Program-made: the position numbers and the translations under genes
Assembly: GCA_016704445.1 (NCBI GenBank)
Contig: JADJAE010000025.1
Coordinates: 1-64,000 of the forward strand
Direction of reading: 5' to 3'
Source: Deltaproteobacteria bacterium
Lineage (GTDB): Bacteria > Myxococcota_A > Polyangia > Polyangiales > Ga0077539
DNA: 64,000 bases
In this document: piece by piece, positions 50,532-58,479 of the stretch
Layout: each line of letters opens with the position of its first letter
Position numbering within the stretch: the stretch's first letter is position 1
Notes under the pieces: model-generated
Database searches by the model: none
Told to the model about the DNA's origin: nothing
What the model saw: the letters and a program-made list of their open reading frames with translations, nothing else

Positions 50532-52328
50532 TTGCACCGACGGACTACGCGGGTCGGCTCCTCCTCGCCTCGATCGGGTCGTGCGCCCGCCGCGGTCCGG
50601 ACCGCGCCACGGCCGGCCCGCCCGTCGCCCCGTCCGCGCGCCGACGGCCGGCTGCTCCCCGCCCTGTTGCTCCTCGCGGGCCTCGTGCTGGCGGTCGAGT
50701 GGCCCGTGCTCGCCTGCCAGGCGGACATGCTCGATGACGACACCTTCGTGCAGCACAACCCGCTCGTGCGAAACCCGGAGGCGGCCTCCGTCGGTCGGTT
50801 CTTCACCGAGCTCCGTCCCTCCACGGTGAAGGGCTACTACATCCCGCTCACCATGACCTCGCTGATGATCGACTACGCCCTCGGCGGACGGCCCGGTCAC
50901 CTCCAGGCCTTCCACGCCACCAACCTCGCCCTCCACGTCGGGTTCGCCCTCGGGCTCGCGCTCCTCCTCCACCTCCTCGCCGTCGAGGCGTGGCCCGCGG
51001 TCATCGTCGCGGCGCTCGTCGCCCTCCACCCCCTCTGCGTCGAGCCGCTGGCGTGGATCTCCGAGCGCAAGACGCTCCTGGCCTCGTTCTTCGGCGTGGC
51101 TTCGCTGGCCGCCTACGCGGCCTACGCCCGCGCCGGCGGTCGCCCCCGGTGGCGCTGGCTGGCGCTCCTGCTGTACGTGCTCAGCGTCCTGTCGAAGCCG
51201 ACCACCACCCCGCTCCCGCTCCTGCTGATCGTCCTGGACTACTGGCCGCTGCGTCGGCTCGGGGTCGCGGCCCTCCGCGACAAGATCCCCTTCCTGCTCG
51301 TGATGGCGGTGGCCATGGTCGTGGCGTATCAGTCCCACGCGGCCACCGCGGGGTTCATGCACAGCGGCGCCGCCGTCGACGCCCCGGCGCCGCTGCTCGT
51401 CCTGCACAACCTCGGCTTCTATTTCGAAAAGATCGCCGCGCCGCGCGGACTCTCGCCCGTCTACCTGCTCCCGCAGCCCTTCTCCCTCGCCAACCCCGCG
51501 GTGGTCGGGCGCGTGGCGCTCGTCGCGGCGGTGGCGGCGGCGGCGGCGTACCTCGCCTGGCGCGGCCGGCGCGCGCTGCCGGCCGGCGCGGCCTTCTTCG
51601 CGGCGGCGATCTTCCCCACGCTGGGGCTCGTCCACTACAGCTGGGTCGTCCTCTCTGACAAGTACACCCACTTCCCCATGATCGGCCTCGCGCTGCCGCT
51701 CGCAGCCGTCGCCGCCCGGGCGTGGGGCGCCTCCCCCGCCCACCGCCGCGCGCTCGTCGCCGCGGCCCTGCTGTCGGGCGGCGTGCTCGCCGGCCTCACG
51801 CGCGCGCAGCTCGCGCATTGGAGCGACACGCTCACCCTCGACCGCCGCATGGTCGCCGTCTCCCCCGAGTCGCCCAACGCCAACAGCGCCCTCGGGCTCA
51901 TCCTGGGCGAGCGGGGCGAGCTGGCCGAGGCCCTGCGCCGGCAGCGGCGCGCGGTCGAGCTCGCCCCCACCGACCCGGACATGCGGCTGAACCTGGGCTC
52001 GACGCTCCAGCGGGCGGGCGAGCTGGAGCAGGCCGCGCAGGAGTACCGCGCCCTCGTCGCGGCGAACCCCGACAACGCCCGCGCGCACACCAACCTCGGG
52101 AGCGTCTTCTACGCTCGCGGCGAGTTCGCGGCGGCGATCCATGAGTTTCGCGAGGCCCTGCGCGTCGAGCCGGAGCAGCTCCAGGCGACCATCAACCTGG
52201 GCTTCGCCTACGAGCACTCCGGACAGGTCGAGGCGGCGATCGCGCAGTACCGCCGGGCGCTGCAGATCAACCCGGAGCACCGCCGCGCCCGCGAGAAGCT
52301 GGCGACGCTGGGGGCCGCGCCGCGTTGA
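50532..52328 (+). CDS. TMTC-like polytopic membrane protein with TPR tail
   Basis: 598 residues; TTG 50532 is the only reasonable start in frame, so the N-terminus is uncertain. About ten membrane segments. LDDDTFVQHNPLVRN, HATNLALHVGFALGLALLLH and ALVALHPLCVEPLAWISERKTLLASFF match the conserved regions of TMTC-type O-mannosyltransferases and their bacterial relatives (ALHPxxxExVxWxxxRK). The C-terminal part has four or five TPR units (ANSALGLILGERGELAEALR onward to AIAQYRRALQINPEHRR). In eukaryotes TMTC proteins mannosylate cadherins; here the acceptor is unknown, but the secreted proteins next door are candidates. The 3' end overlaps the convergent FG-GAP gene by 62 bp. Confidence 0.8.
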   Translation: MHRRTTRVGSSSPRSGRAPAAVRTAPRPARPSPRPRADGRLLPALLLLAGLVLAVEWPVLACQADMLDDDTFVQHNPLVRNPEAASVGRFFTELRPSTVKGYYIPLTMTSLMIDYALGGRPGHLQAFHATNLALHVGFALGLALLLHLLAVEAWPAVIVAALVALHPLCVEPLAWISERKTLLASFFGVASLAAYAAYARAGGRPRWRWLALLLYVLSVLSKPTTTPLPLLLIVLDYWPLRRLGVAALRDKIPFLLVMAVAMVVAYQSHAATAGFMHSGAAVDAPAPLLVLHNLGFYFEKIAAPRGLSPVYLLPQPFSLANPAVVGRVALVAAVAAAAAYLAWRGRRALPAGAAFFAAAIFPTLGLVHYSWVVLSDKYTHFPMIGLALPLAAVAARAWGASPAHRRALVAAALLSGGVLAGLTRAQLAHWSDTLTLDRRMVAVSPESPNANSALGLILGERGELAEALRRQRRAVELAPTDPDMRLNLGSTLQRAGELEQAAQEYRALVAANPDNARAHTNLGSVFYARGEFAAAIHEFREALRVEPEQLQATINLGFAYEHSGQVEAAIAQYRRALQINPEHRRAREKLATLGAAPR

Positions 52329-55300
52329 GCCACGCGAGCGAGACCCCGAAGCGCGCGCCGCTGGACGGACCTGGCAGCGCCGTCGGCGAGCCCAGGCCCG
52401 CGGCGCTCCCGCGGTACACCGTCACCCGCCCGCGGGACGACATGAGCCGCTCGGCCCCGAACGCCGCGTCGCTGAAGCCGTCGTGGTCGAGGTCGCGCGC
52501 GCCAGTGAGCGAGCTCCCGAAGTACGCGCCCGCGGCGTCCCCGTCGAAGGCCTGCGCGGGCGTCTCCGACAGCCCCATCCTGCTCCCCGCGAACAGGTAG
52601 ACCGAGCCGACCTCATCGCCCCGCCTCGGTGCGCTGACCAGCAGGTCATCGTCGCCGTCACCGTCGACGTCGCCCGCGGAGGCGAGCGCGGTGCCGAAGT
52701 CCGCCAGCCGACCGCCGGCCCCTTCGAGGACCACCGCCGGGTCGATCCATCGCCGGGCGCGGTTGCCCGGGTAGAGGTAGGCGCGACCTCGCGCTTCGAA
52801 GAATCCCGGGGCGCTCAGGGCGAAGTCGGGCAGCCCGTCGGCGTCGACGTCGCCGGCGCCTGCCGCCGCCGAGCCGAACTGGCCGCCCTCGGGGCGCGTC
52901 ATCCGGGCCGTGGGCAATGGCGGGGGCCCGCCCGCGGCGCCGCAGAAGACGTACGCGGCGCCCGCCCAGCCATCGACGAGGTTGGCCCCGACGACCACGT
53001 CGCTGAAGCCGTCGCCGTCGAGGTCGCCGACGTCGGCGATGGAGACGCCGAAGCCCGCCATACCGGTGTCCGAGGGGCTTAGCGTCGAGGGGGTCGGAGA
53101 GAGCCCTCGGGCGGAGCCGTAGTAGACGTAGGCGCGGCCGAGGACCATCGCCTGCGGGGCGCCCACGATGAGGTCGGCGAAGCCGTCGCCGTTCACGTCG
53201 CCGCCGCCGGAGATCACGGAGCCGAACTGCGACATGGCGGGGTCGGCGCCGTTGAGGACCGCGTCGGGCTCGCTCCGCAGGCCGCCGAGGGAGCCGTGGT
53301 AGATGAACACCTGCCCGACGTCGCGCAGCGCGGCGGGGGCGCCCACCGCGAGGTCGCAGAACCCGTCGCCGTTCACGTCGCCGATGGCCGCCACGGAGAG
53401 CCCGAAGCCCGCGGCGTCCGACGGCGGGGCCAGCATCACCGCGGCGTCCGTGCGCAGGCCCGACGCGCCCCCCGGGTACACCACCACGCCGGGGCCCGGC
53501 GTCGCCTGGGGCTGCCCTACGACCAGGTCGTCGAAGCCGTCGCCGTTGAAGTCCGGGGTCACGCCCCAGGTCGCTCCTGCGCCGGGGTTGCTCCCTGCGG
53601 GCGTGTCCGGGCCTCCCGCCGCGAAGGACCACACCGCGCTCGAGAGCCCACCCGCCCGCACCCGCCAGAAGACGGTTCCGCGGGGGAGGTCGGTCGCCGG
53701 GACGCCGCGGCCCCCGCGCGCTCGCAGCGTGTCGATCACCGTGCCGCATGCGCGGTCGCGGCAGACCTCGACCACGGAGTCCGCGGCGTCCGGGTCGAGG
53801 CCCGCCGGCAGCCGCCACCGCAGCGTCGGGCGCCGGCTGGTCACGTGCGTGTCGGAGGTCGGCCACTCCAGCCTGGGCAACTCGCGGCAGCCGTCACCCG
53901 CGCGGACGTAGCCCGGGTCGCAGGCGAACCCGCACGCGCCCGCCGCGCAGGTGGCGCGGCTGTTGGCGGGCGCCGGGCAGGGCTCGCAGCGGCCGCCGCA
54001 CGACTGGGGCGCGTCGTCCCGGGCGCAGTCGTCGCCGCAGCGGTGCGTGCCCGGGTCGCAGGCGAACCCGCACGCGCCCGCCGCGCATGTGGCGCGCCCG
54101 TTGGTGGGGATGCGGCACCGCGTGCACGAGGGGCCACAAGCGAGGGGCGAAGTACCGTCCGAGCACAGGTCGCCGCACAGGCGGAAGCCCGCGTTGCAGG
54201 TGATGCCGCACGCCCCCGCCAGGCAGCTGGGCGCTCCGTTGGCCGTGGTGGCGCAGGGCTCGCAGCGCTCGCCGCACGACGCGGTCGCGACGTCGGACAG
54301 GCAGCGCTCGCCGCACAGGTGGAAGCCCGCCGCGCAGGTGATCACGCAGCGCCCGGCGGCGCAGACGACGGCGCCGTTGTCCGGGGAGAAGCAGGGCTGG
54401 CAGCGGTCGCCGCAGGAGGCGACGGCGTCGTCGGGCGCGCAGCGGTCGGAGCAGCGGTGCGTGCCCGCGTTGCAGGTGAAGTCGCACGTGCCGCTGGTGC
54501 CCGCGAGCGTGCAGGTGGCGACGCCGCTCGTCGGCGCGACGCAGGGCTCGCAGTGTGTCCCGCACGAGGCGGGGCTGTTGTCGGTGAGGCAGGCCGTCCC
54601 GCAGCGGTGGGTCCCGGCCGCGCACGGGCTGAGGCAGCGCCCCTCGATGCACTGCGCCCCCGCCGGGCAGGCCGACCCGCAGGCGCCGCAGTGGCCGGTG
54701 TCGACGCGCGTGTCGACGCAGCCGACGCCGGGGCAGTGCACCTGCGGCGCCGGGCAGGCGCAGTCCCCGTCGCGGCACCAGGCGCCCGCGGCGCAGGCGT
54801 TGCCGCAGCGGCCGCAGTGCTCCGGGTCGGTGCGCGCGTCGACGCACCGGTCGCTGCAGGACGTCGTCCGATCGGCCGGGCACTGGCACGCGCCGCCGCG
54901 GCAGCTCCGGTCCGAGCCCGCCGCGCCGCAGGGCGTCCCAGCGGGCAGCTCGTCGAAGGCGCAGGTGCGCAGTGTGAGGTCGCAGCGCTCGGCGACGGTG
55001 CACGGGTCGTCGTCGCGGCAGCCGGTGTCGTCGCGGCACGAGCGCACAGGGCGGCAGCCGCGGGCGATCTCGCACGCCGACCCGGAGGGGCACAGCTCGG
55101 TGGTGGGCGCGTGCTCGCAGCGCCCCGCGCGGCAGGCGTCCACGGTGCACGCGACGCCGTCGTCGCACTCGCCGTTCCCCCGGCAGCCCGGACTCGCGGC
55201 GTCGATCACGTCGCGAGCGACGCCCTGGTCGGAGGCGTCCTCTGTGGCGATGTCGGTGGCCGCGTCGCCGCCCGGGTCGCCAACGACGGAGCTGCCCACG

Positions 55301-55347
55301 GTGCAACCGATACAGACGACGACGAGCAGGGCCTGGCGAGGAAGCAT
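52267..55347 (-). CDS. Secreted FG-GAP (integrin α-like) propeller protein with Cys-rich stalk
   Basis: 1026 residues from ATG 55347. The signal sequence MLPRQALLVVVCIGC resembles a lipoprotein signal with an imperfect lipobox. After an Asp-rich linker there are many Cys modules to about residue 490 (HCGRCGNACAAGAWC; repeated CGxxCxPCxxPxxxxATCxAGxCGFxCxxGxHRCG). A short fibronectin-like segment follows (WPTSDTHVTSRRPTLRWRLP). Seven FG-GAP repeats come next, each with a calcium-type loop: FNGDGFDDLVVGQP, VNGDGFCDLAVGAP, VNGDGFADLIVGAP, LDGDGFSDVVVGAN, VDADGLPDFALSAP, VDGDGDDDLLVSAP, LDHDGFSDAAFGAE. Seven fills one integrin-α-type propeller. Likely an adhesin or matrix-binding surface protein. 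Its 3' end overlaps the convergent TMTC-like gene. Confidence 0.88.
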   Translation of the reverse strand: MLPRQALLVVVCIGCTVGSSVVGDPGGDAATDIATEDASDQGVARDVIDAASPGCRGNGECDDGVACTVDACRAGRCEHAPTTELCPSGSACEIARGCRPVRSCRDDTGCRDDDPCTVAERCDLTLRTCAFDELPAGTPCGAAGSDRSCRGGACQCPADRTTSCSDRCVDARTDPEHCGRCGNACAAGAWCRDGDCACPAPQVHCPGVGCVDTRVDTGHCGACGSACPAGAQCIEGRCLSPCAAGTHRCGTACLTDNSPASCGTHCEPCVAPTSGVATCTLAGTSGTCDFTCNAGTHRCSDRCAPDDAVASCGDRCQPCFSPDNGAVVCAAGRCVITCAAGFHLCGERCLSDVATASCGERCEPCATTANGAPSCLAGACGITCNAGFRLCGDLCSDGTSPLACGPSCTRCRIPTNGRATCAAGACGFACDPGTHRCGDDCARDDAPQSCGGRCEPCPAPANSRATCAAGACGFACDPGYVRAGDGCRELPRLEWPTSDTHVTSRRPTLRWRLPAGLDPDAADSVVEVCRDRACGTVIDTLRARGGRGVPATDLPRGTVFWRVRAGGLSSAVWSFAAGGPDTPAGSNPGAGATWGVTPDFNGDGFDDLVVGQPQATPGPGVVVYPGGASGLRTDAAVMLAPPSDAAGFGLSVAAIGDVNGDGFCDLAVGAPAALRDVGQVFIYHGSLGGLRSEPDAVLNGADPAMSQFGSVISGGGDVNGDGFADLIVGAPQAMVLGRAYVYYGSARGLSPTPSTLSPSDTGMAGFGVSIADVGDLDGDGFSDVVVGANLVDGWAGAAYVFCGAAGGPPPLPTARMTRPEGGQFGSAAAGAGDVDADGLPDFALSAPGFFEARGRAYLYPGNRARRWIDPAVVLEGAGGRLADFGTALASAGDVDGDGDDDLLVSAPRRGDEVGSVYLFAGSRMGLSETPAQAFDGDAAGAYFGSSLTGARDLDHDGFSDAAFGAERLMSSRGRVTVYRGSAAGLGSPTALPGPSSGARFGVSLAWLNAARPPASPASRGRGGAPG

Positions 55348-55385
55348 GGAGGCCACGGAGAATACCGCGAGGGCTGGGGACGGCG

Positions 55386-55971
55386 TCACGGGCGTCGGAC
55401 GGCGGGGCTCCGGCTGCCATGGTCGGCGTCCCCGCGGGGAAGATCCTCAGTGGGAATGCCGGTCAGGAAGGTGTTCCGCGTGCTCGACTGCACGCACGCG
55501 ACGAGGGTGTATCCCGCCCGCGCCAGCGGGTACGTCCGCGCGACCTCGCGGCTGAAGGCGTCGCTGCATATCTCCCCTTACCACCCGGAGGTTGTCGCGG
55601 ACCCCACCGCCGCTGTCGGTCGCCCGCACCGACGCGACGCGCCGCCCGTGCTGGAGGAGGTCGCGGTAGATCTGCGCCGCGAGCTCGTCCCGGCGACGGC
55701 TCTCCAATGCGCGATGCCTCGGGGCGATGTTCGCAGCGGGCGTCGCGTCTCCACTCGTAGCGCTCGCGTCAAGCCCCGCAGGGGCGCCTGCGTCCGTGTC
55801 CGCGTGGCCCGCCCCGGGTACGGACGTCTCCCCGATCGCCCTCCCGGCGTCCCGCGCGGCGTGCACCGACGGGGGCAGGCGCGGAGGTGCGCGACGGGTC
55901 GTGAAGCGGACGCCGAGCAGCAGGCCCAGGGCCGCGAGCACGATGGTGACTGCCAGCTTCGTCGACCGCAT
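55386..55971 (-). pseudogene. Small membrane-anchored protein, frameshifted at a G-run
   Basis: Starts MRSTKLAVTIVLAALGLLLG (one membrane anchor), then an Ala/Asp-rich linker and RRDELAAQIYRDLLQHGRRVASVRATDSGG. After ...DNLRVV the frame that continues naturally is REICSDAFSREVARTYPLAR, then AGYTLVACVQSSTRNTFLTG, ending at 55386. Reaching it requires one G less in the GGGG run at about 55574-55577. As sequenced, the frame instead runs to 55447 with an Arg/His-rich tail. With the correction it is 194 residues and ends 38 bp before the FG-GAP gene on the same strand, so they would be one transcript. No family recognised. Confidence 0.6.
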
Positions 55972-56141
55972 CGTCCGACCGTACCGCCCCGGTGGCAGAC
56001 CCGACTTTGACAGTCATAGGCACACGGGCCGAAAAGGCCGACGAACGGAGGGGTCGCGGTCATAGGTGTTAAGCGGCGATCGTCGGTCGCCCTCGCGAGA
56101 TTGCGATTGCGCGAGAGCTCCGGGTCGGGCACGGCTGCGCC

Positions 56142-56433
56142 ATGGACACGCAAGGTGGGCTCGCGGGCGACTGGGCGATGATCGAGGCACAGCTGCCGGC
56201 GGGGTGGCGTGAACTGGCGGTGAAGCACGGGGTGATCAAGCCCGTGCCGTCTCAGTTGAAGGCCAAGATCACCGATCCGGCAGCGCTGCTGCGGTTGATC
56301 TTTCATCACGTCGCCCTCGGCGTCTCGCTCAAGATCACCTGCGCGATGGCCGCCGCCGCCACGCTCATCGACATCTCGTCCGTCGCGCTGCATCTGCGCA
56401 TGCGTTCGAGCGGGGCCTGGCTGGCCGCGATCC
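56142..56433 (+). pseudogene. Transposase remnant, N-terminal ~97 residues (IS4-like)
   Basis: MDTQGGLAGDWAMIEAQLPAG, then KPVPSQLKAKITDPAALLRLIF and MAAAATLIDISSVALHLRMRSSGAWLAAI. This matches the helical N-terminal region of IS4-type transposases (LLRLxLxHVAxGxSLxxTxxxAxxAGLxDxSxVALxxRLRxxxxWL). Homology stops near 56433, where the sequence joins head-on to the truncated 3' end of the minus-strand transposase. No DDE domain is left. Confidence 0.72.
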
Positions 56434-57652
56434 AGCTGACGGTCCGATCGAGGTCTCGCTCGCGGTCCTCCTGAGCCAGCGTCGCCTCGAAGCCTCCACG
56501 AGCGAAGTAGATGCTCAACACGTCCTCGATCGACCAGCCGCTCGCGCACCGATCGGTCACGAACAGCTCGAAGACGTGGTCGCCCACGCGCTTGCCCACG
56601 CGCGGTTTGCCCGGTTCGATCGCCGGTCGTCGCGTGATGATCAACCGCGTCACGACGGCATCGGCCGGGTCCTTGGCGGCCACCCACGGCAGATCCAGCA
56701 CCTGCCACGCGTCGCGCCGCACCGGGGAGTCGGGGGAGGCGTAGGTGGCGTGAGGCGGCTGGGCGATCACCGCCTGCACGACCGTGCGGTGGAACAGTCG
56801 GTAGTCCGCGCAGCGCATCAAGTACCCCAGGCCGTGCCGGGTGATCGCCGCGGCGATGCGCGCGTAGCCGTAGAGTCCGTCGAGGCGCAGCAGGCCCTGC
56901 GTCGCAGCCAGTCCCCGCGCGAGTAGGTAGCGCACGACGGCGAGGCAGGCGTCCTCGATCTGGGCGAACGGATGCCCGTTGCCCGGCGCGCTCCAGCATC
57001 CCAGCCACTCCTGCGTGTGAGCCTGTTGGAGCGTCGTGCGCGTGCGCGTCACGTCCCCGCGCCCGGAGCCGCCGTAGTAGCCGCGCGCGCAGAGGTCTCG
57101 GGCGCGACGCAGGGGCGGCGGGCGGGTCGCGTCGTCGGCGAGCTCGCGCTGACGCGCACCGTGGTAGGTGCCGTCGTCGTCGAAGACGAGGGTGCGCTGA
57201 CCGTCGCGATCGAAGAGGCCCCCGGCCTGCTCGGTGGGGATGCCGGCGTCGATCAGGTCGTCGAGCAGCATCGCCCCGAAGGCGCGGACGTGGTGCGGTC
57301 GGGCGGCTTCGAGGAAGCGCGAGAGCGCCGCGCGCGAGGGCAACGTCGCGCGATCCCAGACCGCGGCGAGCGCCGAGGCGATGGGGGGCAGTTGGGCGAA
57401 CAGTGCCTTGAGATGCGGCGCGTCGGAGACGGCGAAGGTGAGCAGCACCAGGAGGTAGTCGAGGGCGACGTACACGCCTGCGCGACCGCGCTCGACCCGC
57501 ATCCGCTCGACCAGGGCCGACCAGAGCGCGCGGACGCGCACCGCCCGCAGCACCACGAGGGCGTCGGCGAACCAGGGGGGTGGGGTCGGGGCCCGCTCGG
57601 GAGTGGTCTCGATCTCGGTGGTGGACGTATCCTCGGAACGCTTCTGCGCCAT
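56434..57652 (-). pseudogene. DDE transposase, 3'-truncated (family uncertain)
   Basis: MAQKRSEDTSTTEIETTPER... An N-terminal helical region is followed by LVFDDDGTYHGARQRELADD (first Asp region), LLRLDGLYGYARIAAAITRH (second Asp region) and YFARGGFEATLAQEDRERDL (Glu region), the spacing of an IS4-like DDE enzyme. After ...DRTVSW the frame continues to 56306 but only as antisense of the IS4-like fragment (IAASQAPLERMRRC...), so the natural C-terminus is missing. The two transposases were fused tail to tail by recombination near 56430-56440. I could not assign an IS family. Confidence 0.65.
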
Positions 57653-57752
57653 GGGGTGCCTCCGGTCTCAGCAACCCAGAGGGTGCCGCCGTGGCGCAGG
57701 AGCTCCTACTCCCAGGAACTACGGCCTGCGCGCGAGGCTACGAGGGGCGAGT

Positions 57753-57842
57753 GTCGAGTAGCCCCGGCCGGGAGAGTCACAGGCACTCCCCCGACCGAGG
57801 CCCTCACCAGATCCGGACAAGGAGATTTCCACCATCCGGCTC
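57753..57842 (-). ncRNA. Group II intron 2, 3' end (domains V and VI)
   Basis: On the minus strand domain V spans 57842-57810 (33 nt). It begins GAGCCGGA and closes TCCGGATC, with a GAAA-containing loop. Domain VI follows as a GC-rich hairpin, then CTACTCGAC, taken as the intron's last bases. The same nine bases end intron 1. The A of CTA lies 7 nt from the end, the normal branch-point distance. The flank at 57752 is the presumed 3' exon. Confidence 0.72.
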
Positions 57843-57857
57843 TTCCGTGGATGCGGC

Positions 57858-58405
57858 TCACGAAGAGTCGCCCCAGAGCCTCACGCGGATCGAGGCTCGG
57901 GGCAGCGGGAAGTCCTCCACGATCGCGCGGAATCGCTCCCACGTCAGGCGCGCTCGTTGACTCCGGCGATTCAACCACTTGAACCAGAGACGCCTCGCCG
58001 CGTGCGACAGACGCGCGAGCGCAGAGAAGTTCCCCTGGACACCGAAGTAGTTGAAGTGGCCGTCGAGCCGCCGTGCGAGACCGGCCTGCTGCTCCTTGAG
58101 GGGCTCGTGCCGATGGCGTCGGCACCAGTCCCCGAGGGCCTCGATCGCCCCCCGGAGCCGGCCTTTGCGTGTCGTCATGCCCACCCGCCACCCGTTCCCT
58201 CCGTGGGTACGGCGCCAGAACACCGTGAAACCCAGGAAGTCGAAGGTCGCAGGTCCCTTGCCGCCGGGATCGCTCGCGGAGGGGCGTCCGATCGGCAGCA
58301 GACGGGTCTTGTCGGGGTGCAGGCGTAGTCCGTACTTCGCCATCCGCTGGGGCAGCACCTGCATCACGCGCTGGGCGTCGTCGTGGCGCTCGAACGCGAT
58401 CACGA
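57858..58405 (-). pseudogene. ltrA: Group II intron 2 reverse transcriptase/maturase, C-terminal half
   Basis: Reads (F)VIAFERHDDAQRVMQVLPQR, LRLHPDKTRLLPIGRP, ATFDFLGFTVFW, then the maturase thumb (HFNYFGVQGNFSALARLSHA, RRLWFKWLNRRSQ). The RT palm up to the YADD motif is absent. The fragment begins exactly at the 3' end of intron 1: position 58405 supplies the last two bases of the Phe codon that normally follows YADD. Intron 1 therefore entered this gene at the YADD-F codons. The N-terminal half is not found anywhere in the window, so the target or the 5' end of intron 1 has been lost. It stops 15 bp before domain V of intron 2. Confidence 0.82.
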
Positions 58406-58479
58406 GTCGAGTAGCCCGGGGGAACTGCCCCCCCGGGCCCTCACAGAACCGGACGTGAAACTCTCGCCTCATCCGGCTC
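58406..58479 (-). ncRNA. Group II intron 1, 3' end (domains V and VI)
   Basis: Domain V is 58479-58446 on the minus strand, exactly 34 nt. GAGCCGGA pairs with TCCGGTTC, then GAGGC/GTTTC closes a GAGA (GNRA) tetraloop, with a bulge on the 3' side, the canonical fold. It begins at the base after the RT stop codon. Domain VI is a hairpin of GGGCCCGGGGG with CCCCCGGGC, followed by the terminal CTACTCGAC with a branch A at position -7. The last intron base is at 58406. Confidence 0.85.

Noticed and set aside
53296..56010. 904-codon plus-strand frame opposite the FG-GAP gene
   Set aside because: Ala/Arg/Gly-rich antisense shadow; the minus strand encodes clear FG-GAP and Cys modules.
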